In this document: positions 59,383 to 64,000 of the stretch, piece by piece | How positions within the stretch are numbered: position 1 is the first letter of the stretch | How the letters are laid out: the number at the start of each line of letters is the position of its first letter | Program-made: the position numbers and the translations under genes | Notes under the pieces: model-generated | What the model was told of the DNA's origin: nothing | The model's database searches: none | The model's input: only the letters and a program-made list of their open reading frames with translations | Source of the DNA: JAJEEA01 sp965116765 | Lineage (GTDB): Bacteria > Acidobacteriota > Vicinamibacteria > Vicinamibacterales > UBA8438 | Direction: 5' to 3' | Assembly (NCBI GenBank): GCA_965116765.1 | Contig: OZ220718.1 | Location: 1,860,001 to 1,924,000, forward strand | Length of the DNA stretch: 64,000 nt

Positions 59383-60663
59383 TCACGACCCACTTGGCCG
59401 ACATCGGTCCTTTGAGCGGCTGAGGGACCTCCGACTGCCACAAGTCGGCGAACGGGTCCTCTCGTGTGTCCGCCACCAGCGCGGCGCCTTCGCCGTCGAC
59501 GGCATCGGCCCGCCCTGCCACTCGGCACCCAGGGTCTCGGCGAACTCCCGAAACGTCGACATCTTGCGGATCCCGAGCAGCCGCAGAGACTCGGAGAACG
59601 AGGTTCGGCCCTCCAGCGTGCTCGTCACCAGCGCCTGTCCGAACCGGCGTCCTACACGGACCCTGAGGGTGGGATGGAAGCTGCCGCCACTCCCCGCCGG
59701 GCGTGCGTTCAAGCGCCCAATCTCGTCTCGGTACGCGACCCGGAACTCCTCCTCGCCGAGCCTGCCGGTGTCTTTGAGCCGGCGCAGCACCACGAGGGTG
59801 CTCACCTTGAAGCGCCGGGCCAGCCGCTGCGTTTCCCAGAACAGGTCCGCGGACGCGTCGTGTGCCGCTCGGACCACTTGGCCCGGGACGAGCAGCTCCG
59901 CCGCCACGCGGTTGCACCAAGCTTCCACCCGATGCAGCCGCGTCGGGCGCACCGCGACGTCCGACAAGGCCGACTCGCCGAGCCACAGATGCGCGAGTTC
60001 GTGGGCGAGCGTGAACATCTGCGCCGCCTTCGTGTCCGCGCCGTTCACGAACACCAAAGGGGCCAACGGATCCGCAAGCGCGAAGCCGCGAAACTCCTCC
60101 GGATTGAGCCGCCGCCTCGTGCTGCTCCCGACGATGCCGCTGATCATGACGAGCACGCCGAGTGCCTCAGCCTGTTCGCCGAACCTCCGCAGCGCGGCGC
60201 TCCACGTGGGCAGCGTGTGGCGCTCGTCGAGGTCGAAGCCCAGGGCGCGGCGCATCTGCGCCGCCGTCGCCTCGATGTCGCTAGCGATGCTGGCAGACCC
60301 GACGAACGGCCGAGGCCCTTCCCCTTCCACGCGTGCGAACTCGCGGTACCAGTCCTGGCGCTGCTGGCAGAGATAGACGGTATCGAGCATCTCGGGGCTC
60401 GGGCGCCCGATCGCGGAATCTCCCACGGTGCGGAAGTCGGGGATCGGCACTTCTTCAATCGGCGCCTCGGACAGGAAGAGGCAACCCACCGGCGCCCGGC
60501 TGGTCCTCGCGAAGGCCTCGAGCTGCTTGAGCGTCGGTCGCGCCGTTCCCCGCTCCCACTCGATGTACTTCGGAAAGCGGCGCACCAGCACGGCCGGGTC
60601 CAGCCGCGCGCGCTCGCGCGCCCAGCGCAACAGTTCCGGCTTCACGTCGGCGCAAGCGGTCAT
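59383..60663 (-). CDS. XRE-family regulator with ImmA/IrrE metallopeptidase domain
   Basis: 426 aa. An N-terminal HTH (about residues 8-60; KPELLRWARERARLDPAVLV, RPTLKQLEAFARTSRAPVG) is followed by an IrrE/ImmA zinc peptidase domain with HELAH at 221-225 (TLAHELAHLWLGE). Relatives cleave a repressor to release stress, phage or toxin genes. The domain ends near LLGIRKMSTFREFAETLGAE, where relatives stop. Here about 40 basic residues follow, and the adjacent frame reads ADTREDPFADLWQSE, so the natural stop may have been lost. ATG 60663 was chosen by alignment of the HTH; earlier in-frame ATGs lack a ribosome site. Confidence 0.88.
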   Translation of the reverse strand: MTACADVKPELLRWARERARLDPAVLVRRFPKYIEWERGTARPTLKQLEAFARTSRAPVGCLFLSEAPIEEVPIPDFRTVGDSAIGRPSPEMLDTVYLCQQRQDWYREFARVEGEGPRPFVGSASIASDIEATAAQMRRALGFDLDERHTLPTWSAALRRFGEQAEALGVLVMISGIVGSSTRRRLNPEEFRGFALADPLAPLVFVNGADTKAAQMFTLAHELAHLWLGESALSDVAVRPTRLHRVEAWCNRVAAELLVPGQVVRAAHDASADLFWETQRLARRFKVSTLVVLRRLKDTGRLGEEEFRVAYRDEIGRLNARPAGSGGSFHPTLRVRVGRRFGQALVTSTLEGRTSFSESLRLLGIRKMSTFREFAETLGAEWQGGPMPSTAKAPRWWRTHERTRSPTCGSRRSLSRSKDRCRPSGS

Positions 60664-60910
60664 CGGCGCTTTTCTCAACGACCGGTACCGTCGCGGCGGG
60701 AGATCGGAGAGGAACTGTGCGTCGTCTGCCATTCTGTCGTGCACCGAGGATACTCGAAACGGCCGTACCCGGAGCCCGTGCGTTTCCCGTGTCGGCCGGC
60801 ATGCTCTCGCTGGCGGGGAGTGCCCCGTTGAGCGGGCCGCCGCGGTCGGTGGTCGACCGCAATGATCCAGAGCCGACGGCCGATTCGCGAAGCCATAAAA
60901 CCTTCAAGAG

Positions 60911-60939
60911 TATGCTACTCATGAATATGCTACTCATGA
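60911..60939 (+). promoter_or_regulatory. 14-bp tandem operator-like repeats before the AAA/DUF234 gene
   Basis: TATGCTACTCATGA occurs twice without change (60911-60924 and 60926-60939), a 15-base step. Each copy ends inside ACTCATGAGT-type dyad sequence. A TATAGT -10 box follows (60947-60952), just before the ATG at 60959. The AT-rich site stands out from the region and may bind the divergent XRE-ImmA regulator. Confidence 0.55.
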
Positions 60940-60958
60940 GTCATGTTATAGTCCACCG

Positions 60959-62311
60959 ATGGACCGCTTCGTCAACAGGACGAACGAGCTGGCGCTGCTC
61001 GACCGGATCGCCCGCTCCGACCGGCGGGAGCTGCTCGTCGTCTACGGGCGGCGCCGGCTGGGCAAGACCGCCCTGCTCAGGCGGTTCGGCCGCGACCGGC
61101 CGCTGATGTTCTTCTCCTGCCCGCTGAGCACCGCGCCGGAGGCCCTGCGGCTGTTCACGCGCGAGCTGGCGCGGACCTTCGACGACCCCCTGCTCACGCG
61201 GACGCGGTTCTCCGGCTGGAGCGAAGCCGTGGAGTACGCGCTGGAAGCCTGCGGCCGGGACGGCCGCCCCCTGGTACTCGACGAGCTGCCGTACCTGCAG
61301 CACAGCGTGCCCGGCATCGAGTCGCTGCTGCAGCACGGCTGGGACGGACACGACGGTGCGGTCAAGCTGGTGCTCACCGGGTCGTCCTTTTCCGTGCTCG
61401 ACGCCGCCGTGGCCGATCCCCGGGCACCGCTCTACGGGCGCCGCACGGCGCAGCTCGAAGTGCAGCCGATGTCTTTCGCCGAGGTGTCGGACTTCTATCC
61501 CGGCTGGTCGTTCGACGAGCGCGCCGTCGCCTACGGCCTCTTCGGCGGCGTGCCCGCCTACGCCGAGCACGTCTCGCGGCACCCGTCGCCGAGGGGCGCC
61601 GCCCTGGCCCTCGCCCTGTCGCCCACCGGACCGCTTTACACGGAGCCCGAGTTCCTCGTACGGGAAGAGCTGCGCGACCCCGGCGTCTACTTCTCCATCC
61701 TCCACAGCCTCGCCGCCGGCATGACGCGTCCGAACGAGATCGCGCAGGACGCGGGGGTCCCGGGGCCGAGCACCAGCAAGTACCTCGACGTGCTGCGCCG
61801 CCTGCGGCTCGTCCACCGCGAGGTGCCGGTGACGGAGTCGCGGCCGGAACGCTCGCGCAAGGGCCTCTACCGGCTGAGCGATCCCTTCCTGCGCTTCTGG
61901 TTCCGGTACGTCTACCCCAATCGTTCGGCCCTCGAGGCGGGGGCCGGCCGGGAGGTGCTCGAGACCACCGTGCTTCCCGATCTCGACACCTTCATGGGCC
62001 AGCCCTACGAGGAGATCTGCCGCCAGCACCTGATCGCGGAGGGACCGCAGGTGCTCGGCTGGCGGCCGGTGCGGGTCGGCCGCTATTGGGATGCCCGGAC
62101 GGAGATCGACCTGATCGCCGTCGACGCGGCCCGCGAACGCGCGGCGTTCGTCGAGTGCAAATGGGGGCGCAACGTCGACGTGGCGCGGGTCGTCCGCCGG
62201 CTGCGCGAGAAGGCCCGCGCCGTCACCCCCTTCGCGGCGGCCTCGCATCGGTACCTGGTCATCAGCCGGACCGACACCGACGACGAGCATCACGTGCGCC
62301 TGGCGTCGTGA
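60959..62311 (+). CDS. Archaeal-type AAA ATPase with DUF234 nuclease-like C-terminus
   Basis: 450 aa of the ATPase_2/DUF234 family. Walker A is YGRRRLGKTALL (about 29-40), Walker B PLVLDELPYL, and sensor VLTGSSFSVL. A winged-helix middle (about 235-300; GPSTSKYLDVLRRLRLVHRE) is followed by DUF234, with RYWDARTEIDLIAVDAARER and AFVECKWGRNVD, a PD-(D/E)XK nuclease pattern (Glu-Asp then E-x-K). Such proteins are common in mobile and defence regions, but their target is unknown. The start at ATG 60959 follows the tandem operator repeats. It is divergent from XRE-ImmA and convergent with the nucleotidyltransferase. Confidence 0.88.
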   Translation: MDRFVNRTNELALLDRIARSDRRELLVVYGRRRLGKTALLRRFGRDRPLMFFSCPLSTAPEALRLFTRELARTFDDPLLTRTRFSGWSEAVEYALEACGRDGRPLVLDELPYLQHSVPGIESLLQHGWDGHDGAVKLVLTGSSFSVLDAAVADPRAPLYGRRTAQLEVQPMSFAEVSDFYPGWSFDERAVAYGLFGGVPAYAEHVSRHPSPRGAALALALSPTGPLYTEPEFLVREELRDPGVYFSILHSLAAGMTRPNEIAQDAGVPGPSTSKYLDVLRRLRLVHREVPVTESRPERSRKGLYRLSDPFLRFWFRYVYPNRSALEAGAGREVLETTVLPDLDTFMGQPYEEICRQHLIAEGPQVLGWRPVRVGRYWDARTEIDLIAVDAARERAAFVECKWGRNVDVARVVRRLREKARAVTPFAAASHRYLVISRTDTDDEHHVRLAS

Positions 62312-62351
62312 AAACAGGTGCCTCGGGGTATTCGCGTCGGCCCCTCGGGGG

Positions 62352-63380
62352 TCACCCGCCCGGTGATTCTCCCGATCCCCGTACGGCGTCGTCGACATGG
62401 TCGACCGTGGCGGTGCGCGGCGCGCCGCTGCGCTTCATCGAGGGGTTGGTGCCATCGAGGCGCTCCCACGGGCGCGTGTCCGCGTTGTCGAAGACGACGC
62501 CGTTCCGGCGATCGAGGCCGCACGCCTCGATGTGCCTCATCAGACGGCGGATGTTGCAGCCGTGGCTGTTCAGCATCTCCTCGACGCCGTTCCGCGAGTA
62601 CAGCGCCCTGGCGTTCCGCACGTGGCACACGTCGGTGAATGCACGCCCGTCGTTCGTGGTCTGCTCGGTCGTCACCTCGCCGTCGGCGAGCTCGATGACG
62701 ATCCGCCGGATCTCCAGCCGGTCGAGGGCGCGGCTTGCGCTCGAACCCAGCCGGTCGAACCGGCAGACGGGGTCTTCGGTCAGTGCGAGCGCTGTTCCCG
62801 CTTCCCGCTCGTACCGGCGGTCCGCCTGCGCCCAGGTGCCCTTGATCGCGATTCTGAGGTCCTGACCCAGCAGAGAGAACGCGGCGGAGAGCTCCTTGGC
62901 GGTTTCGTCTGCGGCGGCTCTCAGAACGTCGTAGACGTCCCGTACCGGGCCGGGGCGTGCGGCGCGGTTGAACTTGCCGCGGAAGATCTGCGTGGTCGAC
63001 AGCACGTGCTCGGTGCGGCCGTCGATCCGGACGCGTTCCCCGCCGCCCCTCGGGGAAACGGGCGCGGTGTTCAGGTCGATCAGCCCGGCGCCGCGCCTGA
63101 GCTTGATCCGGCCGCTCGCGGCGGCCTCGACGCGCGCGGCGAGCCTGCGGGCGATGTTCCGGTCGTCGTCCCGCTGGAGCCACTCCAGGTTCGTCGTGTC
63201 CCGGATGACGACGTCGATGTCGGTCGACAGTCGGTGTCTCCACCGTGCGGCCAGCACCGTGCCGCCGCCGAGCCACGGCGTGTAGGCGCGGCGCCTCGCC
63301 GTCGGGTCGAGGGCCGAGAGCACGTCGCGCGTCTCGAGCCACAGCCGGTGCGCGGGTTCAGGGAGTTCGAGCGTCTTCAC
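62352..63380 (-). CDS. AbiEii-like nucleotidyltransferase toxin candidate
   Basis: 342 aa. The N-terminal nucleotidyltransferase motif is WLGGGTVLAARWRHRLSTDI with GGG at 38-40 and catalytic Asp54 and Asp56. A helical body follows, including TTQIFRGKFNRAARPGPVRDVYD, the sort of positively charged segment seen in AbiEii/MenT toxins. AbiEii toxins transfer nucleotides to tRNA or other targets and act in abortive infection. The start (ATG 63380) lies 23 bases inside the end of the upstream gene, so the two are coupled. The assignment rests on the active-site motif, not on overall identity. Confidence 0.75.
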   Translation of the reverse strand: MKTLELPEPAHRLWLETRDVLSALDPTARRRAYTPWLGGGTVLAARWRHRLSTDIDVVIRDTTNLEWLQRDDDRNIARRLAARVEAAASGRIKLRRGAGLIDLNTAPVSPRGGGERVRIDGRTEHVLSTTQIFRGKFNRAARPGPVRDVYDVLRAAADETAKELSAAFSLLGQDLRIAIKGTWAQADRRYEREAGTALALTEDPVCRFDRLGSSASRALDRLEIRRIVIELADGEVTTEQTTNDGRAFTDVCHVRNARALYSRNGVEEMLNSHGCNIRRLMRHIEACGLDRRNGVVFDNADTRPWERLDGTNPSMKRSGAPRTATVDHVDDAVRGSGESPGG

Positions 63381-63885
63381 GGGCTCCTTGGGCGTCTGGC
63401 GGCACCGGCTCGATGACGGCGTTCAGCCAGTGGACCAGGTCCTGGCGGTACGGCGGGCCGATCTCGTGGATCCACCAGGCGAGGTCCTGAAACGTGTAGG
63501 CGCCTTCGGCTTCGGCCCGCATGACGTCGACGATCTCGGACTCGCCGATGATGGTGGCGGCGATGCAGCAGCTGCGGTCCGTGGCCTCGCGTCCGCGGAT
63601 TGCACGCTCGGCTTCGCCCGCCGTGGGCGGCTCCGGCCACCCGCAGCACGCGCCCGCGATCACGTTCCGCAGGGCCGGGCTCGGTTCGTTCCCACCCCGC
63701 GGGGCGATGCCGAGATACTCGCGACCCTCGTGCTCGGTGGTCCAGTCGGGGAACGTCGTCCACGCGCGGAGCTGCTCTGGTCCATTCGACTCGTCCTCGA
63801 TGTGGACCTGGGTTGCCGCCGTTGCGCGCCTGATCGGCTCGCGGGTCAGTTGCGCGGTCGTGGCCGTTCTCGGACGCCGCTCCAT
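63358..63885 (-). CDS. Unknown protein coupled to the AbiEii-like gene
   Basis: 175 aa, no recognised family. It has a basic N-terminus (MERRPRTATTAQLTREPIRR), a Trp-rich middle (RAWTTFPDWTTEHEG), Cys residues in GACCGW and DRSCCIAA, and a C-terminal helical part (YTFQDLAWWIHEIGPPYRQD). It overlaps the nucleotidyltransferase start by 23 bases, the place where AbiE systems encode the antitoxin, but no winged helix typical of AbiEi is visible. It could be a new antitoxin type or an unrelated gene. The start at ATG 63885 has only a weak purine stretch upstream. Bases 63886-64000 show no complete gene. Confidence 0.6.
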   Translation of the reverse strand: MERRPRTATTAQLTREPIRRATAATQVHIEDESNGPEQLRAWTTFPDWTTEHEGREYLGIAPRGGNEPSPALRNVIAGACCGWPEPPTAGEAERAIRGREATDRSCCIAATIIGESEIVDVMRAEAEGAYTFQDLAWWIHEIGPPYRQDLVHWLNAVIEPVPPDAQGAREDARTP

Positions 63886-64000
63886 CGCTCAGCCGGGTCC
63901 TGTGGATTCCGTGGCCCTCGGGTCGCAGGTGATGCAAGTGATGACCGCGTCGCCGTCCCCGGCGCACGTGGTCGAGGGGTCGGCTGCGCCCTTCCCCGGC

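Noticed and set aside
1..64000. tRNA or rRNA genes
   Set aside because: No T-loop (GGTTCGAATCC-like) with a matching acceptor stem or conserved rRNA block was found by eye; a covariance-model scan would be decisive.

Overview
This is about 64 kb of very GC-rich bacterial DNA with dense genes. No plasmid, phage or replication genes are visible. Two large MacB/FtsX-like permeases of the acidobacterial ADOP type, one near a PadR regulator, point to Acidobacteriota, probably class Vicinamibacteria. So do a DUF1501 plus cytochrome/DUF1549/DUF1553 pair and many secreted hydrolases, c-type cytochromes and quinoprotein propellers. This placement is inferred from gene content. No rRNA or tRNA gene was found.

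Layout. 0-5.5 kb: housekeeping genes (leuS cut by the left edge, HDAC-like deacetylase, Hsp20, DinB, dihaem cytochrome c). 5.6-9.1 kb: ECF sigma factor, zinc-finger anti-sigma factor and an exported serine-patterned HEAT-repeat protein. 9.5-19.3 kb: PadR, two ADOP permeases, an S41 protease, an AbrB/PIN toxin-antitoxin pair, a broken AAA ATPase and decayed IS21 istB pieces. 19.3-36.9 kb: a largely secreted catabolic zone (DUF1501/DUF1553, PHP-like protein, cyclase, VOC, carboxylesterase, cupin, tannase-like esterase, alpha/beta hydrolase), with an RHH/MazF pair, a broken methyltransferase and two coiled-coil membrane paralogues. 37.2-42.5 kb: a compact SIR2-HerA-DUF4062 operon, the best candidate for an antiphage system. 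42.5-59 kb: S9 peptidase, a direct-repeat array, DUF4097, NHL propeller, MBL hydrolase, RraA-like protein, esterase, and a haem/propeller protein next to a PQQ quinoprotein. 59.2-64 kb: a second conflict-gene cluster (XRE-ImmA, AAA/DUF234 ATPase, AbiEii-like nucleotidyltransferase and an unknown partner).

Most metabolic genes carry export signals and act on esters, carbohydrate-like or aromatic substrates, with electrons plausibly passed to the c-type cytochromes. Defence and toxin-antitoxin genes, intact or broken, recur about every 10-20 kb, and several look like remnants. A 75-bp palindromic element occurs four times in gene borders. Three single-base frameshifts and one tandem nonsense site suggest gene decay or consensus errors.
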